A DNA stretch of 30,000 nt from Chrysomallon squamiferum (GCA_012295275.1 CM022675.1:11392016-11422015), one strand, 5' to 3'; shown: positions 1 to 9,464, numbered from the stretch's first letter. Program-made: numbers and translations. Notes: generated from the sequence alone by a model not told the origin.

Positions 1-35
1 CTTAAATGAAAAATAAAAACTAACTAGATAACTGT

Positions 36-58
36 AAAAAAAAAAAAAAAAAAAAAAA
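36..58. repeat. poly(A) tract, 23 nt
   Basis: An uninterrupted run of A, followed by a short A-rich tail to about position 80. It marks the left edge of the first non-repetitive patch. Nothing shows whether it is a retroposon tail or replication slippage. Confidence 0.95.
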
Positions 59-80
59 CATTAAAAAAATTAAAAAAATT

Positions 81-428
81 ACACATGTAGACGACATACT
101 TTCAACACTCCTTCATTCATAACGGTACACTTCGGGTGTCGTCGTGAATTCAGCAGGCGGAAACTCCCGAGTGTTTTGCCGCCGGCTTAATGACACGTAA
201 TGTCTAGCGCGCGCATCAAGGTCAGTGACTCCTCCTAAAGTTTGTTACAGAGGGCACTTATTTCACCTGTAACGCAATTAACACGTACGTGCAACACAGA
301 GGACTATCTGCTTAAACAGTTTTATATGGCTGAGAGCGTAAAGGTTGAGAATGGAAAAACTTTGAAAAGATTAAATGGTTCGTAGTTGTTGTCGATATCT
401 CTGAACGATATTTTTTTATTTTCGAATT
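81..428. other. Non-repetitive patch, no gene seen
   Basis: This stretch has mixed composition, clearly richer in G and C than its surroundings, with several CpG dinucleotides around 130-215, including a short GCGCGC run. No reading frame of useful length is open and no RNA-gene motif is recognisable. It could be a conserved noncoding element or simply unexpanded background DNA. Only comparison with related genomes would tell. Confidence 0.6.
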
Positions 429-429
429 T

Positions 430-525
430 ATATTATTATTTTTTTATTATTATTATTATTATTACTGTTTTTAGTAGTAGTAGTAGTAGTAGTAGAGGTT
501 GTAGTAGTAGTAGTAATAATAGTAT
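430..525. repeat. Compound triplet repeat (ATT)n-(TAG)n
   Basis: An imperfect ATT array (about 430-465) passes into TAG repeats (about 472-495 and 500-513). The Ser-rich reading frame across it is simply translated AGT/AGC triplets. Confidence 0.95.
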
Positions 526-861
<336 letters not shown>

Positions 862-925
862 TTATTACGTTTTCTCAATGTTTCATTTTCTCCTTATCCA
901 TCCATTCATACGTCTGTACATATAC

Positions 926-1008
926 AGTAGTAGTAGTAGTAGTAATAGTAGTAGTAGTAGTAGAAGTAGTAGCAGTAGTAGTAGCAGGAGAAGAAGAAGA
1001 AGAAGAAA
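926..1008 (+). repeat. (AGT)n-(GAA)n triplet repeat
   Basis: Imperfect AGT triplets with AAT, AGA and AGC variants, ending in a GAA run near 990-1008. Confidence 0.95.
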
Positions 1009-1104
1009 GGAATAGTAATATAATTATGAATAAAAAGGTTTTGAAAATAACATTTAAAAGAAATTTAAAAACAAGAAACTAAGCTCACGAGAGAAAATGA
1101 TAAA

Positions 1105-1205
1105 TAAATAAAATAAAATAAAATAAATAAGAAACATAAAAGAAAATAACAAAGAAAATAACAACAAAAGTAACAACAGTAATAATAATAATAATAATAA
1201 TAGTA

Positions 1206-1271
<66 letters not shown>

Positions 1272-1310
1272 CAAACAAACAAATAAATAAATAAATAAAA
1301 AATAAATAAA
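1105..1310 (+). repeat. A-rich compound repeat: AAATA, (AAT)n, (AAAC)n, (AAAT)n
   Basis: AAAAT pentamers (about 1107-1130) lead into a long AAT array with a few AGT interruptions (about 1181-1269), then AAAC and AAAT tetramers to 1310. All coding purines lie on one strand. The minus-strand poly-Leu, poly-Tyr and poly-Ile frames are the three readings of this triplet. Confidence 0.96.
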
Positions 1311-1349
1311 GTATAAAAAGAAAAGTAAGGGAAAAAAAAAATTCCCAGG

Positions 1350-1352
<3 letters not shown>

Positions 1353-1393
<41 letters not shown>
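1353..1393 (+). repeat. poly(A) tract, 41 nt
   Basis: One of the longest homopolymers in the window. A shorter interrupted A-rich tail follows. Confidence 0.98.
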
Positions 1394-1395
<2 letters not shown>

Positions 1396-1449
1396 AAAAA
1401 TAAACGTCAGAAAAAAAAAAATTAAAGATGAAATAAAATTTTAATAAAG

Positions 1450-1479
<30 letters not shown>
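1450..1479 (+). repeat. poly(A) tract, 30 nt
   Basis: A second A tract within 60 bases of the previous one, followed by G, six A and a unique segment. Confidence 0.98.
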
Positions 1480-1481
<2 letters not shown>

Positions 1482-1489
1482 AAAAATCT

Positions 1490-1765
1490 TTAATTTTTTA
1501 ACTTGAGAAGTCTCAAACCTAAAACAGTTTCAACTCCCTGTAGACAGTGCACACCAGTGTTACTTTTCAGATTATAAATTAGAAACGTATAAAGAGAAGA
1601 GAACTCGCCACCCAAGAAGATAATTCACTAGTAACCCCCGTAGGTGCAAATTCTATTAACATATTAAAAAAAAAAAAAATGATAATAATAAAATAAAATA
1701 CTGTAGGGAAAATAAAATTCTTTGTGATGAAATTACCTTGTCCAGCCACAGAATTTACAAATCTT

Positions 1766-1767
<2 letters not shown>
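1490..1767. other. Unique patch between A and T tracts, no gene seen
   Basis: Mixed-composition sequence bounded by poly(A) on the left and poly(T) on the right, with a 14-base A tract at 1666-1679. Near 1520-1545 a GTTTCAACTCC word loosely resembles a tRNA B box, but there is no matching T-arm geometry, A box or acceptor stem. Confidence 0.55.

Positions 1768-1797
<30 letters not shown>
1768..1797 (+). repeat. poly(T) tract, 30 nt
   Basis: A perfect T tract immediately followed by ACAG. The junction mimics a polypyrimidine tract plus splice acceptor (see rejected items). Confidence 0.98.
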
Positions 1798-1800
<3 letters not shown>

Positions 1801-1848
1801 GCCGGTGCTCTCACATTGTCGGTCGTTTGATTAGCAAAAGATTTCTCT

Positions 1849-1890
1849 GGTCACGTGGACGACCATGCTTGTTCCGGACACACGCACGTG
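1849..1890. promoter_or_regulatory. Paired CACGTG E-box words
   Basis: Two CACGTG palindromes lie 33 bases apart, at 1852-1857 (inside GGTCACGTGG) and 1885-1890 (inside GCACGTGC). CACGTG is the core bound by bHLH factors of the Myc/Max, USF and MITF/TFEB groups. Such GC-containing words are uncommon in this AT-rich window. A regulatory role is inference only, since no transcription unit is visible next to it. Confidence 0.25.
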
Positions 1891-2082
1891 CATTAAGCTG
1901 GTTATTATGCTTTTGCCGTGACATCAAAGAGTATTAATGACCTAATAAATATTGTGTGTTTTCTCTTCAGTATTTTAATTGTTATAGATGCGAAATGGAT
2001 ATTGAAAACTAAATCAATTTGTCCGAAATATAAGGAGAGAAAAAAAATTAAAACCAAAAACCCCCAAAACATTAGATTATAT
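1891..2082. other. AT-rich unique sequence, no gene seen
   Basis: Unique sequence grading into A-rich DNA. The open frame across 1918-2394 runs through the two following repeats and has no recognisable protein character. Confidence 0.55.
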
Positions 2083-2165
2083 TATAGTATATTACATTAC
2101 ATTATATTACATTATATTATATTATATTGCACTGTATTACTTTATTTTATTATATTATATGTTAT
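2083..2165 (-). repeat. TTATA/TTACA pentanucleotide repeat
   Basis: Irregular pentamers of two variants, TTATA and TTACA. Their reverse complements, TATAA and TGTAA, are the two variants of the larger array at 11059-11411, so this is the same repeat family in the opposite orientation. Confidence 0.9.
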
Positions 2166-2237
2166 ACTACAGAAAAGAAGAAGAAGATTTAGCAGTTTAG
2201 AAATTAGAATCTTAAAATACACAAATACACAAGCACC

Positions 2238-2238
2238 A

Positions 2239-2269
<31 letters not shown>

Positions 2270-2279
2270 CGCACACACG
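2238..2279 (+). repeat. (CA)n microsatellite, imperfect
   Basis: CA repeats with two GCACACAC-type interruptions near the right end. Confidence 0.96.
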
Positions 2280-2404
2280 TCAACATCTGTTGGTATGTGA
2301 ACACAAAGCAATCCTAAAGGCATCTAATATAAATATGATTGATTCACATACCGTGCAATACATGTTGATATTTAACAATAAAATATTAGTCTAAGCAGTA
2401 ACAT

Positions 2405-2423
2405 GTATATATATATATATATA
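2405..2423. repeat. (TA)n tract
   Basis: A short perfect TA array in AT-rich surroundings. Confidence 0.9.
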
Positions 2424-2471
2424 GTAACATAAATAAAATTGAGAATAAAAATAAAAATAAACAATTATTTC

Positions 2472-2504
<33 letters not shown>
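2472..2504 (+). repeat. (ATT)11 array
   Basis: A perfect triplet run ending in a TATATAA motif. Confidence 0.95.
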
Positions 2505-2509
<5 letters not shown>

Positions 2510-2634
2510 ATAATCATAATAGAAATAATTTACTTTAATACATTAATTCCTCAACAGTCACAAACACAGTTTAATTTATAATCAAAGATATAAACCTTCA
2601 TCAAAGTTGTAAATGTAGAGAAATACAAATAAAT

Positions 2635-2683
2635 ACACACACACACACACACACACAGACACACACACACACACACACACACA
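2635..2683 (+). repeat. (CA)n microsatellite
   Basis: About 24 CA units with a single CAGA interruption near 2658. Confidence 0.97.
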
Positions 2684-2746
2684 GATACTCATATACTCAA
2701 ACTCTAGTAAAATGCCAACACATTCACATTAACTTGATTATTGCAA

Positions 2747-2791
<45 letters not shown>
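2747..2791 (+). repeat. (AAT)15 array
   Basis: A perfect AAT triplet run. Confidence 0.96.
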
Positions 2792-2989
2792 CGAAGTAAA
2801 TCGTCTACATATTAACAAGTATCAGGCTAAAATAAATTTTTTTCTATCAAAACATTACATTTAATTATGTTTTTACAGCTGGCAAAATGCACGTGAAAAC
2901 ACTGAACAAATACGTTTTATATGTATACGTACGGATTCTTTCGTCTTGTGTGTTTTAGTATTGTATTCATGCGTTTAATAACAGGCAAC
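2792..2989. other. Unique sequence, no gene seen
   Basis: Mixed AT-rich sequence with one CACGTG E-box word at 2890-2895. No reading frame or structured element is supported. Confidence 0.55.
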
Positions 2990-2990
2990 A

Positions 2991-3015
<25 letters not shown>
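2990..3015. repeat. (AT)n tract
   Basis: A perfect AT array of about 13 units, able to extrude as a cruciform. Confidence 0.94.
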
Positions 3016-3022
<7 letters not shown>

Positions 3023-3215
3023 AAATTACTTACCAAATGTACTTCCAATCAGAAAAATATAATTAACCCGTATTTGAAAATCCGTGAAATTGAAATGAAA
3101 CTCTTAAACGTATTCTAAGTTTACAACATCCATCCTTGCTGGTGCAGGATTATGTGATAATGTTTTTCTCAGTGCTATTTTTCATTTGCATAATTAACAG
3201 ATTACTGTGACGAAA
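3016..3215. other. Unique sequence, no gene seen
   Basis: Mixed sequence with no supported feature. Confidence 0.5.
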
Positions 3216-3217
3216 TG

Positions 3218-3422
3218 GGAGATACAGAAAGAGAGAGAGAGGAGGTGAGAGAAAGAGAGAAAGGGTGAGAAAGAAAGAAAGAAAGAAAGAAAGACATTGA
3301 AGAGCGAAGGAAGACTGAAAGAGAGATATAGTGTTGATAAAGAGATAAAGAAAAAGTAAGAATGTTTATGTGTTTGTCTGTGCTTATGTGTGTGTGTGTT
3401 TGTGTGTGCATGTGTGAGTGTG
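3218..3422 (+). repeat. Purine-rich (GA)n/(GAAA)n region, then (TG)n
   Basis: Interrupted GA repeats lead to a clean GAAA run at about 3267-3293, more interrupted purines to about 3360, then imperfect TG/TGTA repeats at about 3380-3422. Confidence 0.88.
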
Positions 3423-3526
3423 TATGAAATAAAAAGTCGAAAATAGAAAGGAGAAAGTCTGTATGTTTATAATTATTAGCGTTTGTGAGTATGTGTGAAA
3501 ATAGGGTGTGTGTTAATGTATGAGAA

Positions 3527-3549
3527 TATATATATATATATATATATAT

Positions 3550-3584
<35 letters not shown>
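3527..3584 (+). repeat. (TA)13 joined to (TAGA)8
   Basis: A TA array passes directly into a TAGA tetramer array. The same TA-to-GATA junction recurs at 19394-19460. Confidence 0.97.
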
Positions 3585-3595
3585 TATTGCTAGCT

Positions 3596-3598
<3 letters not shown>

Positions 3599-3679
<81 letters not shown>
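3599..3679 (+). repeat. (AG)40 dinucleotide microsatellite
   Basis: A perfect AG array, the reverse orientation of the TC arrays at 723, 14120, 19299 and 29815. Confidence 0.98.
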
Positions 3680-3683
<4 letters not shown>

Positions 3684-3727
3684 TGAGCCTAACAGATTAT
3701 AATAAACAGATTTACAATATAACAGAT

Positions 3728-3744
3728 ACACACACACACACACA
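3728..3744 (+). repeat. Short (CA)n tract
   Basis: Eight CA units. Confidence 0.88.
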
Positions 3745-4365
3745 AACTCAAACAAGACCTTGAACTTATAAATGGCAGTGGTGAAGTCGTAAAGTAACGC
3801 AACATTCAACCCTTCGGTAAAGGCGGCCCCCTTTGATCTGTGAACGAGGCAGTTAGGCAAACCGTTTTCGCCAAGCTCGGCTTTGTGCGCACGTAGAAAC
3901 GGATTTTGCGAGGTTTACATTATATCAGTTGCCAGCGTAACATTGCCGCAACCAAAGGACTGAAAGGCCATAAGAATCTGGAGCATTAATCTACAGAGTT
4001 TCAAATCCTTCCTGTTCATTTAGTTGTTTATGTTGTGCAGTTCCCCCTTTGCTTCTTTTTTTTTTTCTTCTTCTTGCTTTTAATAGTGCAAAGAGAATTT
4101 CTTGGAATGGGTCTGAATTGGTTTCTGGGTATTAGTACCTCTCTTTGAAGGTTTGGAAATGAAGACTAGTCTATTCACGCCCAGGGAAAGTTTAATACCA
4201 ACTGTGAAGAAATTAAAGTAACTAATAGTCGAGTTAAAGGTACTAAATTTATATCATTTAAATTCTTAACGGCCACATTGGTAAACCCCGGGAGTTATCA
4301 TTTTCTTTGAAAATGGAAATTTAGAACAGTGGCGATTGATATGTGGGGAAAAAGTAACTAAAACG
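3745..4365. other. Higher-complexity unique island, no gene seen
   Basis: Positions 3760-4010 are noticeably richer in GC than the flanks and contain several CpG words and a GTGCGCAC palindrome near 3888. A small hairpin, AAAGG/CCTTT around CGGCCC, sits near 3818-3833. No frame is open across it: the minus-strand frame at 3513-3860 is made mostly of the repeats to its left. It could be a conserved noncoding element. Confidence 0.55.
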
Positions 4366-4535
4366 AAAAAAAAAAAAAAAGTAAAGAAAAACTGCTTGGT
4401 AAATGGAATTTTATAAAGAAAAAAATATATATAGAAGGAAAGAATGAAAAGAAGGGAAAGAAGGAAAGAAGAGAAAAATCGAAAAAAAGAAATAAGATGA
4501 AATGAAAAAGAAATATATGTATTTGCAATTTCTTC
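4366..4535 (+). repeat. A-rich low-complexity DNA with a 15-nt poly(A)
   Basis: A poly(A) run at 4366-4380 is followed by GAAA-type purine-rich sequence to about 4515. Translations of it are Phe/Ser-rich and not protein-like. Confidence 0.8.
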
Positions 4536-4539
4536 AGTT

Positions 4540-4573
4540 ACACACACACACACGCACACTCAATGTAATAGAG

Positions 4574-4608
<35 letters not shown>

Positions 4609-4617
4609 ATCTATATC

Positions 4618-4669
<52 letters not shown>

Positions 4670-4716
4670 GATAAACATACATATGTATACATACATACAT
4701 ACATACATACATACAC
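4540..4716. repeat. Compound (CA)n-(TA)n-(CA)n-(TA)n-(ATAC)n repeat
   Basis: CA, TA and CATA blocks alternate: CA at 4540-4557 and 4573-4591, TA to 4609, TA at 4620-4635, CA to 4652, TA to 4669, then ATAC tetramers at 4686-4715. It is an alternating purine-pyrimidine domain, prone to Z-DNA or cruciform formation. Confidence 0.95.
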
Positions 4717-6040
4717 ACTCATATTACTATTCGTTTCGCTTTATTTTAATTTTTATTTTATTCTGTTATGTAACTTTTTTTTAATTTTTAAATTATAAAG
4801 GGGCGGTTTAAATGGGAAGAAAGCAATAATGTAAATTTAAAATGTTGTCAGGTTACATATGTATAAATTGTCGAGTTAAATGAAACGAAATTACACGAGA
4901 AACAGTCTAATTTTCTGCTATGTTTTTTAAAACTTTATTTTAAAAAAAAGGAGAATATAAAAGGTTTGATCTTCGTTTTTTTTTATGAAGATGAAAGAAA
5001 ACGGTAAATTTAAATGGTTGTCCTTTCTCGTTTCCAAAACATGTTGACTGCAAATGTAAGCAGATTAAAATTGAATTGAATTTAAAATTTAAAAAAAAAA
5101 TTTAAAACATTTTTTTATTATTATTATTATTTTTTTTTTAGTAATTATTTGTTTTTCTAAATAGGTTAAGGTTTAAAAATATATTAATGTTTAAAAACAG
5201 AATAAAAAAATCTTAAAGAGAAGATATATATATATATATTTGTTTTCTTTTTAAACTTGATATATATGTACTTATATATAATTATAAAAAAGAAAAGAAA
5301 CATATCGAAGAAAATGAAAGCAAAACAAAACAAAAAAATAAAAATTAATAAGAATAATAATAATAACTGAAATGAACTTGAAATTAGTAATTCATTAAGA
5401 AACCGGTTAAAAAAAAATATATATTAATTTAAATTGATATGGACGATTATAAGAAACCTCCGTTCTGTTATCTGATATTTAATAAAAAGCGAAAAAAAAA
5501 ATAATAAAAAATAAAAACTTCAGGAAATATCGAATTTTAATTTACCTAAAACGTTATTGGATAGCTTTGCGGAGAAACAAGCATATTTTAAGATGAGCTT
5601 AACTGAAAAAAAAATAAAAATAAAAAGTTGCGCGGTAGTTCTTCAATGCTTGTCTATTAGAGTTTAAGAAGAAAGAAAAATAATATTAAAGTAAAAAAAA
5701 AATATTATTTCGTTTCAGGTGAAAATTAATATCTAATTTCGATGTCATTGTTTCGTTTTCATTAAATTAGTTACCCTGAAGCTACGAGAAATTATTCATC
5801 TCTCTTTTCTGTTGTTCTTTGTTTCATTTCAAGCATATTATTAATTTCTTTATTTTTTTGACCAAGGTGGAGATTAAGCGATGAATTTTTGTTTTAAAAA
5901 AGTCCAAGAAGGTATTGTTTTTTTTAATTTATATATAAAATAAAAATTGGTACGTAAGGGAATACAAAGCGAATAGATTAAGCAAAATAAATATATATAT
6001 AAAACCAAATAAACAACAACAAACAAACGAAAAAACCCAT
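4717..6040. other. Long AT-rich stretch, no gene seen
   Basis: About 1.3 kb of very AT-rich, low-complexity DNA with short A or T runs, a TATA tract at 5226-5240 and scattered AAAT/ATT words. Stop codons are dense in all frames. No motif, hairpin or RNA gene is supported. Confidence 0.65.
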
Positions 6041-6041
6041 A

Positions 6042-6081
6042 AAAACAAACAAACAAACAAACAAATAAATAAATATGCAAA

Positions 6082-6111
<30 letters not shown>
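6042..6111 (+). repeat. (AAAC)n-(AAAT)n tetranucleotide repeat
   Basis: AAAC units switch to AAAT units near 6062, with one ATGC interruption at about 6075. Confidence 0.95.
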
Positions 6112-6112
<1 letters not shown>

Positions 6113-6173
6113 CAAATATAAAAGTAGAAAACTTAAACTGAATACATGCATTCGTTTAATTATGAGATGTAAA

Positions 6174-6174
<1 letters not shown>

Positions 6175-6204
<30 letters not shown>

Positions 6205-6212
6205 TAGATAGA
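6175..6212 (+). repeat. (GA)n-(GACA)n-(GATA)n short compound repeat
   Basis: GA units, five GACA units and two GATA units in succession. Confidence 0.92.
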
Positions 6213-6466
6213 GAAAGGATTTTATTATTTCAGTGTGCAAATATATTTTTCTTTTTAATTTTTTTTTCTAATATGACACTGTTCATATAAACTTTTAAAA
6301 TATCTATTGATCAAACTCTTGAAAATATGTAAACCAGTCTCAAAATAAAGATAAAGATAATATTATATGTAAAAATAAATATATTTTGAAAATAAGAAAA
6401 AGAAATCGAAACAAATAAATAATTGGATTGAAATAAAAAGGATCAAATAAAGCAGACTATTAATCG
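6213..6466. other. AT-rich unique sequence, no gene seen
   Basis: AT-rich, A-rich sequence with dense stops. Confidence 0.5.
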
Positions 6467-6484
6467 AATAAATAAATAAATAAG

Positions 6485-6526
<42 letters not shown>
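6467..6526 (+). repeat. (AATA)15 tetranucleotide array
   Basis: Near-perfect AATA units with one AAGT variant near 6482. Confidence 0.96.
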
Positions 6527-6531
<5 letters not shown>

Positions 6532-6614
6532 AATTGCTTTGCACAGATCGAAATATCTTTGTATTAAGGAACGGTCGACACAATTCGTTTTTATAATTAT
6601 TTAACTTTAGTTCA

Positions 6615-6615
6615 A

Positions 6616-6655
<40 letters not shown>
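6615..6655 (+). repeat. (ATT)n array
   Basis: A perfect triplet run of about 13 units. Confidence 0.96.
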
Positions 6656-6734
6656 TTACTTAATCATTTTAATTATCATGTAGTTTTTTTTTAATTTGAT
6701 TTACAATGATAATATTAATCAATATGTCTATTAT

Positions 6735-6945
6735 CACATCATCATCATCATCATTTTCCTCTTCACTTTCATAACCTTCGTCAACATCGTCATTAAAATC
6801 ATCATCATCATCGTTCACCATTATAATTTGTACAGTTTTAATTACTTTGACACTCATTATCCAGAACAATAGCATAAACAACAATATTCCCCTCATTAAC
6901 TGTTCTCACCACCACCATCATCATCATCATCGCCATCATCATTAC
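6735..6945 (+). repeat. Dispersed (ATC)n triplets
   Basis: ATC triplet clusters at about 6735-6755, 6798-6812 and 6906-6940 (the last mixed with CAC) are separated by unique sequence. The Asp-rich minus-strand frame at 6669-6896 is a translation of these GAT triplets and has no other protein-like features. Confidence 0.88.
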
Positions 6946-7207
6946 AACTACAATTAACGTCGACAACGGCGTCAGCAGCACTGTCACCATCGTTATCCAA
7001 TCCATCCATTCCATTCATTGTCATCTCGCTCTACGACAAACCCTGCCATTAAAACGGAATAAATCTGACGTCTAAATCTTTCGTCCCAAATACACACCTT
7101 TTTTACTACCACCTCGTAATAACATCTACCTGTACATACCGAGACGCAGCAGAATTTATTTCCGTGAAATCTACCGTCGTTAAATCCCTATCATTGACAA
7201 ATGGGGT
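6946..7207. other. Unique patch of moderate GC, no gene seen
   Basis: Mixed-composition sequence with CCATCCATTCCATTCATT-like words near 7000-7020. No open frame and no RNA motif. Confidence 0.5.
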
Positions 7208-7256
7208 AAAAAAAAAAAAAAAAAAAAACACTTTTTTTTTTTTTTTTTTTTTTTTT
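7208..7256. repeat. A21-CAC-T25 homopolymer fold-back
   Basis: Twenty-one A (7208-7228), then CAC, then 25 T (7232-7256). The two tracts are complementary, so the element is a 21-bp inverted repeat with a three-base spacer. Confidence 0.96.
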
Positions 7257-7540
7257 GTTCCCCTTCATTGTCTTCACAATAAAAAAAAATAAAATAAAAC
7301 CCGCCTATCAGTGTTAATGCTGTAAACAATGTATAAAATGTGTTATAAAGTTGTGACGGAACTGAAGTTTCTGCTGGATATATGGTTTTTTTATCACCGC
7401 TGTGATGCTGTATACCCTAAGTATACATCTGAGCTTACCGACTGCTATAAACGTGGTTAAAGCTAGTGTGAGAGTGTTGTAAATTAACTTTGATTTATAT
7501 TAATTACAATTATACGTGTGTACCTACAGGATAGATTATA
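7257..7540. other. Unique sequence, no gene seen
   Basis: Contains a small hairpin ATCAC-CGCT-GTGAT near 7395-7408 and two GTATAC palindromes flanking CCTAA near 7410-7430. No coding potential is seen. Confidence 0.5.
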
Positions 7541-7850
<310 letters not shown>

Positions 7851-7885
7851 TCTATTAAAGAACAATCTATGTAAATGAAATATAT

Positions 7886-7957
7886 TATTTATTTATTTGT
7901 TTGTTTGTTTGTTTGTTTGTTTGTTTGTTTGTTTGTTTGTTTGTTTGTTTGTTTGTG
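7886..7957 (+). repeat. (TTTA)n-(TTTG)15 tetranucleotide repeat
   Basis: Three TTTA units pass into about fifteen perfect TTTG units. It begins 36 bases after the GATA array ends. Confidence 0.97.
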
Positions 7958-7995
7958 TTAACATCTATAAACTTTTATGTTAACATCTATAAACT
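7956..7995 (+). repeat. Tandem duplication of an 18-bp word, period 22
   Basis: TGTTAACATCTATAAACT occurs at 7956-7973 and again, identically, at 7978-7995, separated by TTTA. It lies exactly at the end of the TTTG array. Confidence 0.95.
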
Positions 7996-8154
7996 ATTCC
8001 GTACGTTACTTAAGTAAACACAATTATTTACGTACACTTTCTCTCACTTTCTCGTGCAAAATGTCATTCTGAAAGAACACAACAACAACAACGCATTACC
8101 AAAGTAACGTTAATGACCAACCACCCCCACCTCACCTCACCACACCTTACTCCA

Positions 8155-8181
8155 CCCACCCCGCCCACCCCAACCCCACCC
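8155..8181 (-). other. G-quadruplex motif on the minus strand
   Basis: Six consecutive C runs of three or four bases (8155-8157, 8159-8162, 8164-8166, 8168-8171, 8174-8177, 8179-8181) are separated by one or two bases. The minus strand therefore satisfies the standard G3+N1-7 quadruplex rule with more runs than needed. The CACCC/CCGCCC words are also Sp1/KLF-type sites. Folding and factor binding are inferred. Confidence 0.75.
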
Positions 8182-8440
8182 AAGTGAAGCAAAAACAAAC
8201 TTCGGTTTCTCCTTCATAGAAACCATTCGAAAAGTAGATAGCACTCAATTCTCCGTCGGTGAATTACGCACAATTAAGACGGAACGCGGTACGGCTCCGA
8301 ATTATATTTCCCACCCAAACCTTCAACTTTTTTCTAATGTCCGAAGCGGATTTTAAACCTTTTGTCAAGCGCTAATAACGGGTATTACCACACACTCGGA
8401 CCAGGAGAGCGCGGAATAACAACAACGGATTCGGATCGCC

Positions 8441-8465
8441 GGTCGGGTTGGTGGGGGATGGGGGG
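8441..8465 (+). other. G-rich segment on the plus strand
   Basis: G runs at 8445-8447, 8450-8451, 8453-8457 and 8460-8465. Only three runs have three or more G, so it fits a two-tetrad or imperfect quadruplex rather than the strict rule. Confidence 0.5.
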
Positions 8466-8602
8466 CGTTGTCGCGTGGACCGTTGAACAATACTCAGGTG
8501 TTCACAGACAATAGAACAAGACGTAGACTATAAAATAATTTCGTTTAAAACGACCGGTTCGTCTTCAAAGAGACCGGGGCCAAAAATTAGAGACGTTTGG
8601 TA

Positions 8603-8606
<4 letters not shown>

Positions 8607-8638
<32 letters not shown>

Positions 8639-8670
8639 TCTGCCCACCTTTTTTTTTTTTTTTTTTTTTT
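8607..8670 (+). repeat. (ATT)10 and poly(T) 22 nt
   Basis: A perfect ATT run at 8607-8637, a short spacer, and a T tract at 8649-8670. Confidence 0.96.
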
Positions 8671-9100
8671 CTCGTTTAAGTCGAATCTGTGAGATATGAC
8701 GTTGTTATCTGATATGTTGTGGGTGTCTTGTTTTTTGTGGATGTCTTGTTTTTGTTTCTTTTGTTTGTTTCATTTTCTTTCCGCATCATATATCAAAGTA
8801 GCAAATATCTGTTTGTGTGTTAAGAAAGTAAGTGTGTTAATAATTAAAAATAAAGTGAAATAAATTGTAATAATTTTTTTTTTTTTTTATCCTTCGTTCA
8901 GATGTGAATCGATTTCTGTTTTATCTTTGTGTGTGTGGGTGTGTGTGTGTGCGTGTGTGTCGTTTATTATTAAATCTTGATGTCTTTCTTTTTATTTTTC
9001 GACTTTTTGTGTGTATTTATTTCTTTCTCTGAATTTGCGTATCTATCATATATAAGAATCGTACACTTACTATTTCTGTGTCACTTTATTTGTAACAATA
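8671..9100. other. T-rich sequence with short repeats, no gene seen
   Basis: T-rich DNA with a 15-base T tract at 8874-8888 and an imperfect TG array at about 8930-8960. A partly repeated word, GTGGGTGTCTTG then GTGGATGTCTTG, occurs near 8718-8750. No coding potential is seen. Confidence 0.55.
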
Positions 9101-9101
9101 T

Positions 9102-9159
9102 TTAATTTTAATTTTAATTTAATTTTAATTTTAATTTTAATTTTTATTTTAATTTTAAC
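9102..9159 (+). repeat. (TTTTAA)n hexanucleotide repeat
   Basis: About nine TTTTAA units with small length variants. Confidence 0.94.
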
Positions 9160-9164
9160 TTTTT

Positions 9165-9292
9165 ATTGTTTATTTATGCATTCATTCATTTGTTTATTTA
9201 TTTATCTACCTTTTTATTTCTAATTTATCTGTCTATCTTTCTTCCTTTTATTTATTTATTTATTTATTTATTATTCATTTATTCATACATTT
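9165..9292 (+). repeat. (TTTA)n/(TTCA)n/(TCTA)n degenerate tetramers
   Basis: A run of T-rich tetramers with a clean TTTA block at about 9247-9272. Another TTTC block follows at 9350-9369. Confidence 0.88.
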
Positions 9293-9444
9293 CTTTTGAC
9301 ATTTTCGTATTTTAATTCCCACGTTGTATTTTTATATTATATTATTTTTTTCTTTCTTTCTTTCTTTCTAACACAAATTCTTGGTACATTTACTTTTATT
9401 ATTTTTCTTATTATAATTTTTCTTCATTCTTCAAACCCTTTAAC

Positions 9445-9464
9445 AAAAAAAAAAAAAAAAAAAA
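9445..9464 (+). repeat. poly(A) tract, 20 nt
   Basis: A perfect A tract at the left edge of a unique island. Confidence 0.97.

Larger units (their letters stand above)
7996..8606. other. Higher-GC unique island, no gene seen
   Basis: One of the most GC-rich parts of the window, with many CpG dinucleotides (8230-8590), a C-rich left part (8116-8182) and a G-rich segment (8441-8465). A complementary pair, ACCGG near 8550-8556 and CCGGT/GACCGG near 8570-8578, lies in the right part. No long frame is open. The combination is compatible with a promoter or enhancer, but no transcript evidence is available. Confidence 0.5.

Noticed and set aside
1515-1545. tRNA B-box-like GTTTCAACTCC
   Set aside because: No 5-bp T stem with a 7-base loop, no A box at the right distance and no acceptor stem. 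The same objection applies to GTTTCAAATCC near 4000.
1781-1937. Poly(T)-ACAG acceptor followed by a 44-codon open frame ending at a TAA at 1935-1937
   Set aside because: The T tract is a homopolymer like many others here, no donor site or recognisable protein follows, and the frame is short.
3513-3860. Minus-strand open frame of 115 codons
   Set aside because: Most of it is translated GA, GATA and TA repeat. The remaining N-terminal part has no recognised motif.
4155-4180. GAAGACTAGT word resembling miR-7
   Set aside because: The seed differs (TGAAGAC instead of GGAAGAC), the following bases do not match and no precursor hairpin is present.
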